Origin: Arcanobacterium sp. S3PF19
Lineage (GTDB): Bacteria; Actinomycetota; Actinomycetes; Actinomycetales; Actinomycetaceae
NCBI RefSeq assembly: GCF_000758825.1
Contig: NZ_JRMX01000013.1
Coordinates: forward strand, 243,432-307,431
Reading direction: 5' to 3'
Length of the DNA: 64,000 nt
Shown piece after piece: positions 1-8,343 of the stretch (its first letter is position 1; each line of letters begins with the position of its first letter). A program made the translations under genes and the position numbers. The notes under the pieces are model-generated. The model made no database searches and had not been told where the DNA came from. It worked only from the letters and a program-made list of their open reading frames with translations.

Positions 1-1496
1 GAAAAACGTTCACGTTGGACGAATACACCGAACGCTTTATGAAGTATTACAATTCCGTTGATCCGCAGCAGGCGCGGCAGCGTTATCTTTCTGCCGAGCA
101 GAGTGTAAGGGAAGCCGAAACTGCCGTGACACTGCAGGAGAAAGCCGTACGGGAAGCGGCCGGGGCCGCGGCGCACAACGTTCCGGATCCCGCAAAGATT
201 GCGGAATACGAGGCGCAGGTCTCCGCACTTCGGCAGGATGCGGACACTGCACAGCAGCAGCTGAGCATGTTGGAAGGGAAAGTTTCGGCCGCACAGGAGC
301 AGCACACTGCCGCAGATACGCAGGTGCGGGCCGCAGATGAGACGGTGCGGCAGAAGCAGGCGGATCTCGCAGAGCCCGCCGCCGGAGTGAATAAGGCAAA
401 AGCGGCAGTGCAGGAAGCGGAAGGCAATCTGCGCACGAAGCAAACTGAACTGAGCCGGATTGAGGGCGGCAGTGCGGTTGCCGCGGCAGCTGCGGCCCTG
501 GAAAGTGCCGGGAAAGAAGCCGCATCTGCCGAAAAAACCGTGAACGAATTAACCGCGCAGTGGCAGAAGCTCGAAAAAGAACGGCAGGATGCAGAGGCTA
601 ATCTCGATGCTCTCCGTGAAGCCTGCGTGCAGGCGGATAATGCCGTGCGGCAGGCAAAAACGGATCTGGAAACGGCAAACGGGGAAAAGAGTACAAAAGA
701 AGCTGCGCTCGCGCCGCTGGCAGCCCTGAATGCCGCCGCTTTGCAGGCGCGCGAACGGCAGAGTGCCGCGCAGGCCGAGCTGAGCGCCGCGCAGGCGGAG
801 GTGAGCGCCGCGCAGGCGGACAAAGTCCGTGCCACGGCCGAAATTTCCGCCGCCCGCGAGCGTATTGCGGCAGCTTCGGCGGCCGCGGAAAATGCGAAAC
901 GCACAGCTGAGACGGCAGCTGCGGCCCTGGGCCGGGCGCAGGCCGAACTGGCTGAGAAGACGCGTGTGCTGGAAGAAAAGGAAACCGCCCTGAATGCGGC
1001 AAAAGCCGCCTTTGCTCCGTATCACCGCCGGCAAAAAGCGGTAAGCGGCGGCGCGTGGGCAGGCGGGAGAGCGAAATACGTTCCCGGAGCGGAATTCACG
1101 GTCACATTTACCGGTTTCAGTCCGTACACGAAGAATACGGTGGTGCTTGCCTCCACGCCGGTTGTTCTGGGCGTGTTCACTGCCGACGGATCCGGTTCTT
1201 TCACGGTGAAAGTAAAGACGCCGTTTGAACTGTCGCGGCATACGGTAACGGCCACAAACAGTTGGGGAGAGCGGGCGCAGTTTGTCTTTGAGGCATATCT
1301 GCCGCAAAACGGTTCACACCCGTCTGCCGCGCATTTGGCGGGCAAACGGGGAATGCGCGGGGCATCCGTATCCGCTGCCGGGCGTTTGCCCCAAACCGGG
1401 TATGCTACCGTGATGCTGGGTGCGCTGTCGGCGGCTTCCCTGGCAACGGGCGCGGGAATTCTTTTCGGCAGAAGAACCGGAAAACACCGCGCATAA
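1..1496 (+). CDS. LPXTG-type coiled-coil surface protein (5' end outside window)
   Basis: This is the C-terminal part of a wall-anchored surface protein. The reading frame is already open at the first base of the window, so the true start and any signal peptide lie upstream. About 320 residues are Ala/Glu/Gln/Lys-rich heptad sequence, which predicts a long coiled-coil stalk. A compact beta-rich domain follows (about residues 350-430 of the visible part, PGAEFTVTFTGF...VTATNSWG), resembling Ig-like modules seen near actinobacterial cell-wall anchors. It ends in a classical sorting signal: LPQTG, a hydrophobic stretch and a basic tail (GRRTGKHRA). It is therefore expected to be anchored to peptidoglycan by a sortase; none is encoded here. 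The gene at 11314 has a similar architecture, so the two may be distant paralogues. The ligand is unknown. Confidence 0.85.
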   Translation, partial: KTFTLDEYTERFMKYYNSVDPQQARQRYLSAEQSVREAETAVTLQEKAVREAAGAAAHNVPDPAKIAEYEAQVSALRQDADTAQQQLSMLEGKVSAAQEQHTAADTQVRAADETVRQKQADLAEPAAGVNKAKAAVQEAEGNLRTKQTELSRIEGGSAVAAAAAALESAGKEAASAEKTVNELTAQWQKLEKERQDAEANLDALREACVQADNAVRQAKTDLETANGEKSTKEAALAPLAALNAAALQARERQSAAQAELSAAQAEVSAAQADKVRATAEISAARERIAAASAAAENAKRTAETAAAALGRAQAELAEKTRVLEEKETALNAAKAAFAPYHRRQKAVSGGAWAGGRAKYVPGAEFTVTFTGFSPYTKNTVVLASTPVVLGVFTADGSGSFTVKVKTPFELSRHTVTATNSWGERAQFVFEAYLPQNGSHPSAAHLAGKRGMRGASVSAAGRLPQTGYATVMLGALSAASLATGAGILFGRRTGKHRA

Positions 1497-1525
1497 TATA
1501 CCGGCAGCCTGCTGAGGATTATTTT

Positions 1526-1579
1526 GGGGTCGGAGGGGCGCGGCAGACATCTGCCGCGCCCCTCCGACCCCCGGTTTTT
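1526..1579 (+). terminator. Strong intrinsic terminator after the surface protein gene
   Basis: A perfect 21-bp stem (1526-1546 pairs with 1551-1571) closes on a 4-nt loop and is followed by CCGGTTTTT. It begins 30 bp after the stop codon. A second, imperfect hairpin (about 1576-1621, arms TTTTCCGCCCTG and CAGGGCGGAAAA) follows immediately. Confidence 0.9.
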
Positions 1580-1789
1580 CCGCCCTGCCGGCTGTTTTTC
1601 TTCCGGCGCAGGGCGGAAAATAAAATTCAAACGTCCAAAGTGACGGGATACACCGTATTCCCTTTTGTTTTTCCTTTCGGATTCACATAGAATTGATTGT
1701 TGGTACTTTGCGCCCAAAAGCGCAGTGTGCCGGTGCCGCGGTCTTTTGGGGTCCGCGGCGGCAAGCAAGAAACCGAAGAAGCGGGGAAC

Positions 1790-2011
1790 ATGGGTAAAAA
1801 AGAAGGCGTCATCGAGGTAGAAGGCACCGTAATTGAAGCGAAGCCGAATGCGATGTTTAACGTCGAGCTGGAAAACGGGCACGTCGTGCTCGGATACATC
1901 TCCGGCAAAATGCGTCAGCACTACATCAAGATCCTTCCCAACGACCGCGTTGTCGTAGAGCTTACGCCCTACGATCTGAACCGCGGCCGCATCGTTTACC
2001 GGTACAAGTAA
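1790..2011 (+). CDS. infA: Translation initiation factor IF-1
   Basis: The 73-residue protein is full length for IF-1, a single S1/OB-fold domain that binds the 30S A site and helps select initiator tRNA. The sequence begins [17 protein letters not shown] and contains the family signature [18 protein letters not shown] and the ending [16 protein letters not shown]. The frame is open further upstream, but the ATG at 1790 gives the normal family length. It is the first gene of an infA-rpmJ-rpsM-rpsK-rpoA-rplQ operon. Confidence 0.97.
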   Translation: MGKKEGVIEVEGTVIEAKPNAMFNVELENGHVVLGYISGKMRQHYIKILPNDRVVVELTPYDLNRGRIVYRYK

Positions 2012-2071
2012 CCGGTAAACCGTCTCCGCACAGAAATAATGTTCTAGAAAATAGGGCAGAGGAAAAGACAT

Positions 2072-2188
2072 ATGAAGGTCAAACCAAGCGTGAAGCGAAT
2101 TTGCGACCATTGCAAAATCATTCGCCGTCACGGCCGCGTTATGGTCATCTGCGACTCTAATCCGCGGCATAAGCAGCGCCAGGGTTAA
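2072..2188 (+). CDS. rpmJ: 50S ribosomal protein L36
   Basis: A 38-residue protein beginning [14 protein letters not shown]. It is the zinc-ribbon form of L36: Cys11, Cys14, Cys27 and His33 form the expected metal site. A purine-rich Shine-Dalgarno (GAGGAAAAG) precedes the ATG at 2072. It lies 60 bp downstream of infA in the same direction. The zinc-binding form is normally the growth form under zinc sufficiency; a zinc-free paralogue, if any, is not in the window. Confidence 0.96.
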   Translation: MKVKPSVKRICDHCKIIRRHGRVMVICDSNPRHKQRQG

Positions 2189-2328
2189 ACCCGGCAATTC
2201 CCTGTAGGGAACGTAAACAACAACACTGCCGGCTTCCGCGGAAGCAACCTCCGGTCCGAAGGCCGGGGCTCGGAAAACCGGGATGGCAGTGTTCCACACC
2301 TTCGGAATGACACAGAGGAGCCAATCTG
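2189..2328 (+). promoter_or_regulatory. Structured spacer between rpmJ and rpsM
   Basis: The 140-bp gap within the operon holds a long imperfect inverted repeat. AACACTGCC (about 2222) pairs with GGCAGTGTT (about 2285), with further GC-rich pairing inside. It sits just before the rpsM ribosome-binding site (GAGGAG, about 2314). It may be a processing or autoregulatory leader for the S13-S11-alpha segment, but no known motif was recognised. Confidence 0.4.
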
Positions 2329-2697
2329 ATGGCACGTCTTTCAGGTGTTGATTTGCCCCGTGAAAAGCGGGTGGAAATTGCACTCACGTATATTTTTGGT
2401 ATCGGGCGTACACGTTCCGGGCAGGCACTTGCCGCTACCGGCGTAAATCCCGACACACGCGTTAAAGATCTCACTGAAAATGACTTGGTCAAACTCAAGA
2501 ATTACATCGATGAGAACTTCAAGGTTGAAGGCGATCTGCGTCGCGAAATCCAGGCGGATATTCGCCGCAAGGTTGAAATCGGATGTTATCAGGGTCTGCG
2601 TCACCGCCGCGGTCTGCCCGTACACGGCCAGCGGACCAAGACCAATGCCCGTACCCGCAAGGGTCCGAAGCGTACCGTAGCAGGTAAGAAGAAGTAA
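2329..2697 (+). CDS. rpsM: 30S ribosomal protein S13
   Basis: The 122-residue protein is full length for S13, a head protein of the small subunit that contacts the P-site tRNA and the B1 bridges. It starts [22 protein letters not shown], contains the helix-two-turn-helix [11 protein letters not shown], and has the conserved basic [23 protein letters not shown] tail region. A good Shine-Dalgarno (GAGGAG) precedes the ATG. rpsK follows 46 bp downstream. Confidence 0.98.
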   Translation: MARLSGVDLPREKRVEIALTYIFGIGRTRSGQALAATGVNPDTRVKDLTENDLVKLKNYIDENFKVEGDLRREIQADIRRKVEIGCYQGLRHRRGLPVHGQRTKTNARTRKGPKRTVAGKKK

Positions 2698-2743
2698 GCA
2701 GTTCCACTTAGGTGAGAATCGACGATTTTCAGGAGAATAAAGA

Positions 2744-3139
2744 ATGCCCCCAAAGACACAGTCCCGCCGTCCGCGGCGGAATGCGCGTAAAAATATTGCT
2801 GTAGGTCAGGCGCATATCAAATCTACCTTCAACAATACGATTGTTTCCATTACCGATCCCAACGGTGAAGTTATTGCGGCCTGCTCTTCGGGCATGGTCG
2901 GATTTAAGGGTTCGCGCAAATCGACTCCCTACGCCGCCCAGCTGGCTGCCGAGAATGCTGCCCGCCGTGCAATGGATCACGGGATGAAGAAAGTAGACGT
3001 ATTTGTGAAAGGACCGGGTTCCGGCCGCGAAACAGCTATTCGTTCACTGACCGCTTCAGGCCTGGAAGTTACCTCCATTTCCGATGTAACTCCGCAGGCA
3101 CACAACGGATGCCGTCCTCCCAAGCGGCGCCGCGTTTGA
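2744..3139 (+). CDS. rpsK: 30S ribosomal protein S11
   Basis: The 131-residue protein is full length for S11, part of the 30S platform near the E site. Family motifs are visible: [15 protein letters not shown], the [12 protein letters not shown] segment, [11 protein letters not shown] and the terminal [22 protein letters not shown] lies a few bases before the ATG. In many actinobacteria rpsD (S4) follows this gene. Here rpoA follows directly, so S4 must be encoded elsewhere. Confidence 0.98.
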   Translation: MPPKTQSRRPRRNARKNIAVGQAHIKSTFNNTIVSITDPNGEVIAACSSGMVGFKGSRKSTPYAAQLAAENAARRAMDHGMKKVDVFVKGPGSGRETAIRSLTASGLEVTSISDVTPQAHNGCRPPKRRRV

Positions 3140-3240
3140 TTTTTCGGGAATATTCCCTTCCGGCAGTCGATGCCATTGCGACCGAAAGGTCTGAAACGAA
3201 ATTGGACGTCATATAGTGGTCGTCCGTGAAAGGAAAAACA

Positions 3241-4242
3241 GTGATTATCGAACAGCGTCCCACGCTGACTGAAGAGAAGGTTTCCGAGACCCGTTCACGG
3301 TTTACGCTTAATCCGCTGGAACCGGGATTCGGTTACACCCTGGGAAATTCGCTTCGCCGCACGCTGCTGAGCTCGATTCCGGGTTCCGCCGTGACATCCG
3401 TGCACATTGACGGCGTACTGCACGAATTTTCCACAATCGAAGGGTGTAAGGAAGATGTTGCCGAAATAATCCTCAATCTGAAAGAACTGGTTGTTACTTC
3501 GGAGCACGACGAACCGGTTTTGATGTATCTGCGCAAGCAGGGACCCGGCGAAGTTCTGGCTTCGGATATTACGCCCCCTGCCGGAGTGGAAATACACAAT
3601 CCGGATTTGGTGATTGCCACTCTGAACGAAAAAGGCAAGATTGAAGTAGATTTGACGGTTGAACGCGGCAGAGGATATGTTTCGGCGCAGCAGAACAACT
3701 CTCCGGATTACGAAATCGGAAGGATTCCGATCGACTCCATTTATTCGCCGGTGGTTAAGGTGTCTTACAAGGTAGAAGCGACCCGTGTGGGACAGCGCAC
3801 CGATTTTGACAAGCTGGTTGTCGATGTGGAAACGAAGCCTTCGATGGCTCCGCGCGATGCTTTTGCGTCTGCGGGCAAGACCCTCGTTGAATTATTCGGT
3901 CTGTGCACCGAGCTGAACGAAGAAGTGGAAGGTCTGGAGCTGAAAGAAGCGCCCGTGCAGGAGCAGCAGTCTTCCGATCTGCAGCGTCCGATCACTATTT
4001 TGAATCTTCCGGCCCGTTCGCAGAACTGCCTGCAGCGTGAAGGAATTCATACTATCGGTGAACTGGTGCTTCGTTCGGAAGCCGATTTGCTCGATATTCG
4101 CAACTTTGGTGCGAAGTCGATTGAAGACGTGAAAGACGAGCTGGCGAAGCTGGATTTGCGTCTGAAGGATTCGCCTCCGGGATTCATGGCAGGATTCGGC
4201 GGCGATGACTATTCGATGAATTTTAGTGACGGTTTGCAGTAA
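3241..4242 (+). CDS. rpoA: DNA-directed RNA polymerase alpha subunit
   Basis: A 333-residue alpha subunit, the scaffold on which core RNA polymerase assembles. The N-terminal dimerisation domain (about residues 1-230) includes [23 protein letters not shown]. After a Glu/Gln-rich linker the C-terminal domain (about 250-315) carries [22 protein letters not shown] and [14 protein letters not shown], which contact UP elements and activators. The GTG at 3241 is chosen because AAGGA sits 7 nt upstream and the start [12 protein letters not shown] matches family N-termini. A GTG at 3226 in the same frame is less likely. The gene follows rpsK with no rpsD between. Confidence 0.97.
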   Translation: MIIEQRPTLTEEKVSETRSRFTLNPLEPGFGYTLGNSLRRTLLSSIPGSAVTSVHIDGVLHEFSTIEGCKEDVAEIILNLKELVVTSEHDEPVLMYLRKQGPGEVLASDITPPAGVEIHNPDLVIATLNEKGKIEVDLTVERGRGYVSAQQNNSPDYEIGRIPIDSIYSPVVKVSYKVEATRVGQRTDFDKLVVDVETKPSMAPRDAFASAGKTLVELFGLCTELNEEVEGLELKEAPVQEQQSSDLQRPITILNLPARSQNCLQREGIHTIGELVLRSEADLLDIRNFGAKSIEDVKDELAKLDLRLKDSPPGFMAGFGGDDYSMNFSDGLQ

Positions 4243-4274
4243 AATCTGCAAAGACAAGACTTATAGGAGAAAAA

Positions 4275-4751
4275 ATGCCTAAGCCCACAAAGGGTGCGCG
4301 TCTGGGAGGCTCCCCGGCGCATGAGCGTCTGATTATCGCCAATCTGTGCAAGCAGCTCATTCACAATGAAGCGGTGGTAACGACCGAAGCCAAAGCCAAG
4401 CGTGTACGCCCCTACATGGAAAAGCTGATCACGAAGGCCAAGAAGGGCGATACATATAATCGCCGTCTTGCGCTGAAGGTTCTGCGCGACCGTGAATCCG
4501 CCTATGTTCTGTTTGAAGAACTTGCGCCGAAGTTTGCGGACCGCAACGGCGGATATACCAGGATTGTGAAACTCCCGGCGCGTAAGGGGGACAATGCCCC
4601 TCTTGCCGAGATTTCTCTTGTGCTGGAGCCCGTGGCGGGCGCAAAGCCGGCTGCCGTTAAGCCGGAAGCGGCTGCGGTGAAAGACGAACCCGCGGCGGAA
4701 GCTGCGGCCGAGGAGACTGCGGAAGCAGCAGAAGAGGCCGCAGCCGAATAA
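4275..4751 (+). CDS. rplQ: 50S ribosomal protein L17
   Basis: A 158-residue L17, a large-subunit protein near the exit tunnel. The conserved core covers about residues 1-118: [20 protein letters not shown], then [31 protein letters not shown] and the final [14 protein letters not shown]. After it comes a roughly 35-residue Ala/Glu/Pro-rich tail, a common actinobacterial extension of low complexity. The Shine-Dalgarno TAGGAG precedes the ATG. It is the last gene of the operon and is followed by a terminator at 4771. Confidence 0.97.
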   Translation: MPKPTKGARLGGSPAHERLIIANLCKQLIHNEAVVTTEAKAKRVRPYMEKLITKAKKGDTYNRRLALKVLRDRESAYVLFEELAPKFADRNGGYTRIVKLPARKGDNAPLAEISLVLEPVAGAKPAAVKPEAAAVKDEPAAEAAAEETAEAAEEAAAE

Positions 4752-4770
4752 GCTGCGAAAACTTTTCCGG

Positions 4771-4803
4771 GGTCCACCGCTGAAAGGCGGTGGACCTCTT
4801 TTG
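4771..4803 (+). terminator. Terminator of the infA-rplQ operon
   Basis: A 10-bp perfect stem (GGTCCACCGC, 4771-4780, with 4787-4796) has a 6-nt loop and is followed by TCTTTTGTT. It starts about 20 bp after the rplQ stop codon. Confidence 0.85.
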
Positions 4804-4848
4804 TTGCCGCTCTTGTGGTGTGTGGGGTTTGGCTGCCGCCGCGGTTTT

Positions 4849-4924
4849 GTTCATTTCGGGCAACCCGGCGGCGTCATCTTCCCATATAGACGCACATCTT
4901 CCCGCACGGTTGCCCGAAATGAAC
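4849..4924. repeat. Palindromic intergenic repeat, copy A
   Basis: Perfect 17-bp inverted arms (4849-4865 and 4908-4924, containing TTTCGGGCAACC and its complement) enclose a core of exactly 42 nt. The core is the reverse complement of the core of copy B at 5891-5932, with 40 of 42 bases matching. It lies about 97 bp downstream of the rplQ stop codon and ends 10 bp from the stop codon of the minus-strand AbiEi/DUF559-like gene. Apparent short reading frames across it are translations of the repeat and are not genes. Confidence 0.85.
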
Positions 4925-4934
4925 GGAAAATGGG

Positions 4935-5768
4935 CTAACGATAACTTTTCTTACGCAGGAAACAGCCTATTTCCTGTTTTGTGTTTTCCCACGAGAACCA
5001 GATCTGGCGGTAACTTAAACGCAGTACACTGTATCCCGCCTGCATTGAATGCATATTTCGGACGCAGTCCCGATGATAGTCCGCTTCTTTGCTATGAAAG
5101 GATTTGCTGTCTATCTCAACAATCAGACTGCGTCCGACCAGGAAATCCACTCTTCCTACATTGGGTATCCAAACCTGCTGACGGTAAGGGATGCGCAGAG
5201 AATGTAAGAACAGTTTAAATCTGGTTTCGCTGCCGGATTCGCTGAGATTATTCAGAATCGGGGAGAGACGGTTTTTCTTCTTGATCTGCATGGTGTTAAA
5301 TATTCTTCTTTGTCCGCTTTGAGAAAGCAGATTTTTTCTGAGTGCCGATTCGAAAACGATTGCGGCTGTTTCGCAGTCATGGAAAAAACAGGCGTCTGCA
5401 AGTGCTGTTTCGGGCGGGTCAATCGGTGAAATAAATCGTCTGTTCTTACGATGAATGATCAGTGCGGAGCTGCACTGTCCGGATTTTGGTATGTGGTGAC
5501 TATGCGATGACACAGTAACATGCAATCCGGATTCCGGCGGTACCCACAGCCCGTGTTCCCGCAATGCGCTCAGACAGCCCAGTGAACCATGCAGACGGAC
5601 AGCCGTTACCGCTTTTTGATTGCTGTTTGCCGTTGCGTAAAATCCGTGTCTTATTTTTGTCAGCTGTCCCTTTGCCGTCATTTCGCGAATATGGCGGGAA
5701 TTTGTGATCCCGATATCTGCGAGCTCTCTGCGTGTGAAAATTCCTTTGTTGCAGTCAAAAAATACCAT
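4935..5768 (-). CDS. AbiEi-like N-terminal / DUF559 nuclease-fold protein
   Basis: A 277-residue protein. Residues 1-60 (GIFTRRELADIGITNSRHIREM...IRHGFYA) look like the winged-helix domain of AbiEi-type antitoxins. The C-terminal third resembles DUF559, a Vsr/PD-(D/E)XK nuclease-like fold, with candidate catalytic residues Glu181, Asp208, Glu218 and Asp220 (VDFLVGRSLIVEID). Proteins of this type are frequent in actinobacterial accessory DNA; their function is not established. No adjacent toxin partner (AbiEii) is visible. The gene is clearly more AT-rich than its neighbours and is bracketed by two copies of the intergenic palindrome, which suggests acquisition. No good Shine-Dalgarno precedes the ATG, so the start is only probable. 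Confidence 0.75.
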   Translation of the reverse strand: MVFFDCNKGIFTRRELADIGITNSRHIREMTAKGQLTKIRHGFYATANSNQKAVTAVRLHGSLGCLSALREHGLWVPPESGLHVTVSSHSHHIPKSGQCSSALIIHRKNRRFISPIDPPETALADACFFHDCETAAIVFESALRKNLLSQSGQRRIFNTMQIKKKNRLSPILNNLSESGSETRFKLFLHSLRIPYRQQVWIPNVGRVDFLVGRSLIVEIDSKSFHSKEADYHRDCVRNMHSMQAGYSVLRLSYRQIWFSWENTKQEIGCFLRKKSYR

Positions 5769-5876
5769 ATGCGGATGGTAATTATTTTTTGCAAAAGGAG
5801 ATACTCACAATTTTAATTCTGTGGATAAGTGTGCCGTGTGTTGTGTGCCAGGGTTTGGTGTTGCCGCGGTTTTGTC

Positions 5877-5951
5877 CGTTTCGGGCAACCGTGCGGGAAG
5901 ATGTGCGTCTATATGGGAACATGGCGCCGCCGGGTTGCCCGAAATGAACGG
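5877..5951. repeat. Palindromic intergenic repeat, copy B
   Basis: Arms TTTCGGGCAACC (5879-5890) and GGTTGCCCGAAA (5933-5944) enclose a 42-nt core (5891-5932). The core matches that of copy A in inverted orientation (40/42). Upstream of the left arm, about 30 bp (GGGTTTGG...GCGGTTTTGT) resembles the sequence upstream of copy A in the same direction. The copy lies 30 bp downstream of the minus-strand purine nucleoside phosphorylase gene and about 110 bp upstream of the AbiEi/DUF559-like gene. Confidence 0.85.
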
Positions 5952-5981
5952 AAAGGAATCGGCAACGGCAACGGCGGAAGA

Positions 5982-6821
5982 TCAGCCTATTTTATCCAGT
6001 ACGGAGAGGACGCATTCACGCACACACGGAAGAGAATTCCGCACGGCATTCAGCACCGCATTGTGCTCGGTCGGCGTATCGCTAAATGACAGATCCGATG
6101 TGACGGATATGCCGCACACTCTCACACCCAGCTGATGCAGGGCGATCGCCTCAAGAATTGTACTCATACCTACCATATCGATACCGTTGCTGCGCATCAT
6201 AACCGACTCGGCTTTGGTCTGGAATTCGGGTCCGCGCAAAATAGCGTATATTCCTTCTCTCGAAGTATGACGGCGCAATGCGGCCGTCAGTTCGGCATCC
6301 CATATCTGCCAGATATCGACGAACACCGGCCCGTTAAAGGGTGACGCCCCCGACAGATTAACATGGTCGGTGATCGCCATAACGTCGCCGAGATTCCAGT
6401 CGTGCAGGCAGCCGCCCGCATTGGTAAGAAAAGCCGCTTTGACTCCCGTCATTGCGCAAATTCTTGCCAATCTGCACAACAGCTGCGGATCGTATCCCTC
6501 ATAAAGATGCGAACGCCCTGTGCAGACAAGCAGGTGATGTGTTTTGCCGCCGTGTTTTACATCCAGGGAAACAAGTTCTTTCCCGTGCCCTTCGGCGGCG
6601 GGTACGGGAACGGAAGCGAGATCCGAAATGGGAATCCGAATCCGTTCGGTGCCCAGACCGCAGATTGTATTTACCAGACCCGAACCCAGCACGAGAAGTA
6701 AATCATGCTGTTTTACGCCCGTTTTTTCGGTTATATACCGGGCATCTTCAATAATCCGCTCCGCCTCGGCAGGTTCTTTGGGGAAACAGTAGGCAAGGGC
6801 TTCTTTTCGTTGGTCACACAT
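5982..6821 (-). CDS. Purine nucleoside phosphorylase / MTA phosphorylase family
   Basis: A 279-residue cytosolic enzyme of the trimeric PNP/MTAP family, which cleaves purine nucleosides with phosphate to base plus ribose-1-phosphate. Visible motifs are the phosphate loop VLGSGL (residues 45-50), GRSHLYEGYD, LTNAGGCLH, GPEFQTKAE, MVGMSTILEAI and GISVTSDLS. In the last, Asp stands where guanosine/inosine-type PNPs have Asn (VTN) and MTAP has Asp. A preference for 6-aminopurines is therefore possible. The ATG at 6821 is chosen because the family homology begins just after it; the ribosome-binding site is weak. The neighbouring NCS1 permease gene, upstream on the same strand, supports a purine-salvage role. 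Confidence 0.85.
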   Translation of the reverse strand: MCDQRKEALAYCFPKEPAEAERIIEDARYITEKTGVKQHDLLLVLGSGLVNTICGLGTERIRIPISDLASVPVPAAEGHGKELVSLDVKHGGKTHHLLVCTGRSHLYEGYDPQLLCRLARICAMTGVKAAFLTNAGGCLHDWNLGDVMAITDHVNLSGASPFNGPVFVDIWQIWDAELTAALRRHTSREGIYAILRGPEFQTKAESVMMRSNGIDMVGMSTILEAIALHQLGVRVCGISVTSDLSFSDTPTEHNAVLNAVRNSLPCVRECVLSVLDKIG

Positions 6822-6918
6822 AATAATCTCGGTTCGACGGTAAATGATCTGTTTTAATTCTGTCCGGTTTTGACTGTGGCGGCAAAATCGCAGCCGATTT
6901 TGCCGCCACAGCGGATGT

Positions 6919-8343
6919 TTACTTTTCCTGCCGCCGTACGCGGTTTCCGCAAACTGCGAAATAGGCAATGTAGCCGACGGCAAGGGCGAGAATTACGCCG
7001 ATGTTGCCGCCTCCCCAGGGGCCTTCCTTCCCACCGATAAAGCGGAGAAGGTAACCCTGCCAGTTATTGAAAGATGCATCGGAGTAGCCGTTCACCACAA
7101 GCCCCCAGCCGAGGACGCAGCAGACAACCAGAATTACCAACGCGGCCGGATTGTAGCTCCCGTAACGTCCCCGGGGGTCAAACAGCGCGGTCTCGTCGTA
7201 GTCTTTCCTGCGCAGAGTAATATCGGCCATCATGATTCCCGTCCATGCCGCCAAAGGCACACCCAAGGTGACAAGGAAAGACTGGAACGGGCCGATAAAC
7301 GTCGGGGAAAAGAAAGTGACGTAGATTGTGCCTGCCGTAAGAATCGCACCGTCGATAAGTGAGGCGAGCGGACGCGGAATTTTAATTCCCAGAGTCAGAA
7401 GGGTCAGTCCGGAGGAATAGATACCGTTGATCGCTCCCGACAGGAGAGAAAGAATCGCCGTGATCAGGAAGGGAATGAGGAACCATGTGGGCAGGATGGT
7501 TGCCAGGGATCCGACCGGATCAATCCCGATTCCTTCCGCCAGTTTCTGATCCGAGCCCGCGAGCATCAGACCGAAAGTGATCAGAACAACGGGCCCGAGA
7601 GATCCGCCGAAGGTATTCCAGAACACGATCTGCGATCCGCGTGCGTCCCGACGCTGGTAGCGTGCCCAGTCGGCGGCGATATTCACCCATCCCAGGCCCA
7701 TGCCCGTCATTACCATCACGAGTGCGCCGATCATGGCCGGCAGAGAGCCGTTGGGCAGGGATGTAAGTGTGGTCCAATCAATGTGCGGCACAACAAGGAA
7801 AACATAGATAATTGTGATGATTCCCGTGATCCATGTCAGCCAGGCCTGCATTTTCATAATGATGTGGTAGCCTGCCACGGCGCCGAGCACAATCAGTGCC
7901 GCTACCAGCGCGGCGGCAATAATTTTCACGGTGGTGGAATTTTCCCCGGCCCAGCCGAGTCGGGAAAGAATCGTGTTTGTGGCAAGCACCGCGGTAATCG
8001 CGAGGGAAGTTTCCCAGCCGATGGAGACAAACCAGGAGATGATGCCCGGTATCTTTGCGCCGTTGACTCCGAACGCGGAGCGGGACATAACCATCGTCGG
8101 TACCGAACCGCGTTTTCCGCCCAGGGCAATTACGCCGCAGATCGCGAAAGAAAGAATGACGCCGACAATGGCAACCACAGCCGCCTGCCGGAAAGAAATT
8201 CCGAATCCGAGAATCCATGCGCCGTAGCTCATCCCGAAAACGGAGATATTGGAGGCGAACCAGGGCAGGAAAAGGTTGCGTGGTTTTGCGGTGCGTTCCG
8301 CATCCTGCACGATTTCAATGCCGGTCATTTCAACATTTGCCAT
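6919..8343 (-). CDS. NCS1-family purine/cytosine permease
   Basis: A 474-residue integral membrane protein of the nucleobase:cation symporter-1 family, with about 12 hydrophobic segments. Characteristic parts are the N-terminal PRNLFLPWFASNISVF, GKRGSVPTMVMSRSAFGVNGAKIPG, the substrate-site region MTGMGLGWVNIAADWARYQRR, and the late ADITLRRKDYDETALFD loop. It should import purines, cytosine or a related base with a cation; the exact substrate cannot be read from sequence. AAAGGA precedes the ATG at 8343. It lies upstream of the PNP gene with a 97-bp gap, and the two may be cotranscribed for purine salvage. Confidence 0.87.
   Translation of the reverse strand: MANVEMTGIEIVQDAERTAKPRNLFLPWFASNISVFGMSYGAWILGFGISFRQAAVVAIVGVILSFAICGVIALGGKRGSVPTMVMSRSAFGVNGAKIPGIISWFVSIGWETSLAITAVLATNTILSRLGWAGENSTTVKIIAAALVAALIVLGAVAGYHIIMKMQAWLTWITGIITIIYVFLVVPHIDWTTLTSLPNGSLPAMIGALVMVMTGMGLGWVNIAADWARYQRRDARGSQIVFWNTFGGSLGPVVLITFGLMLAGSDQKLAEGIGIDPVGSLATILPTWFLIPFLITAILSLLSGAINGIYSSGLTLLTLGIKIPRPLASLIDGAILTAGTIYVTFFSPTFIGPFQSFLVTLGVPLAAWTGIMMADITLRRKDYDETALFDPRGRYGSYNPAALVILVVCCVLGWGLVVNGYSDASFNNWQGYLLRFIGGKEGPWGGGNIGVILALAVGYIAYFAVCGNRVRRQEK

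Noticed and set aside
1022-2383. Minus-strand open frame of about 450 codons crossing infA and rpmJ
   Set aside because: It runs antisense through two certain genes and a strong terminator and has no recognisable protein features.
4790-5218. Plus-strand open frame over repeat A and the end of the AbiEi/DUF559-like gene
   Set aside because: Its first part is a translation of the repeat; similar peptides appear at 5821 and 10943 only because the repeat recurs. It overlaps the better supported minus-strand gene.
5821-6135. Plus-strand open frame over repeat B with an AAAGGAG-like sequence upstream
   Set aside because: It consists of repeat sequence and antisense of the PNP gene. The Shine-Dalgarno-like sequence is too far from the GTG.
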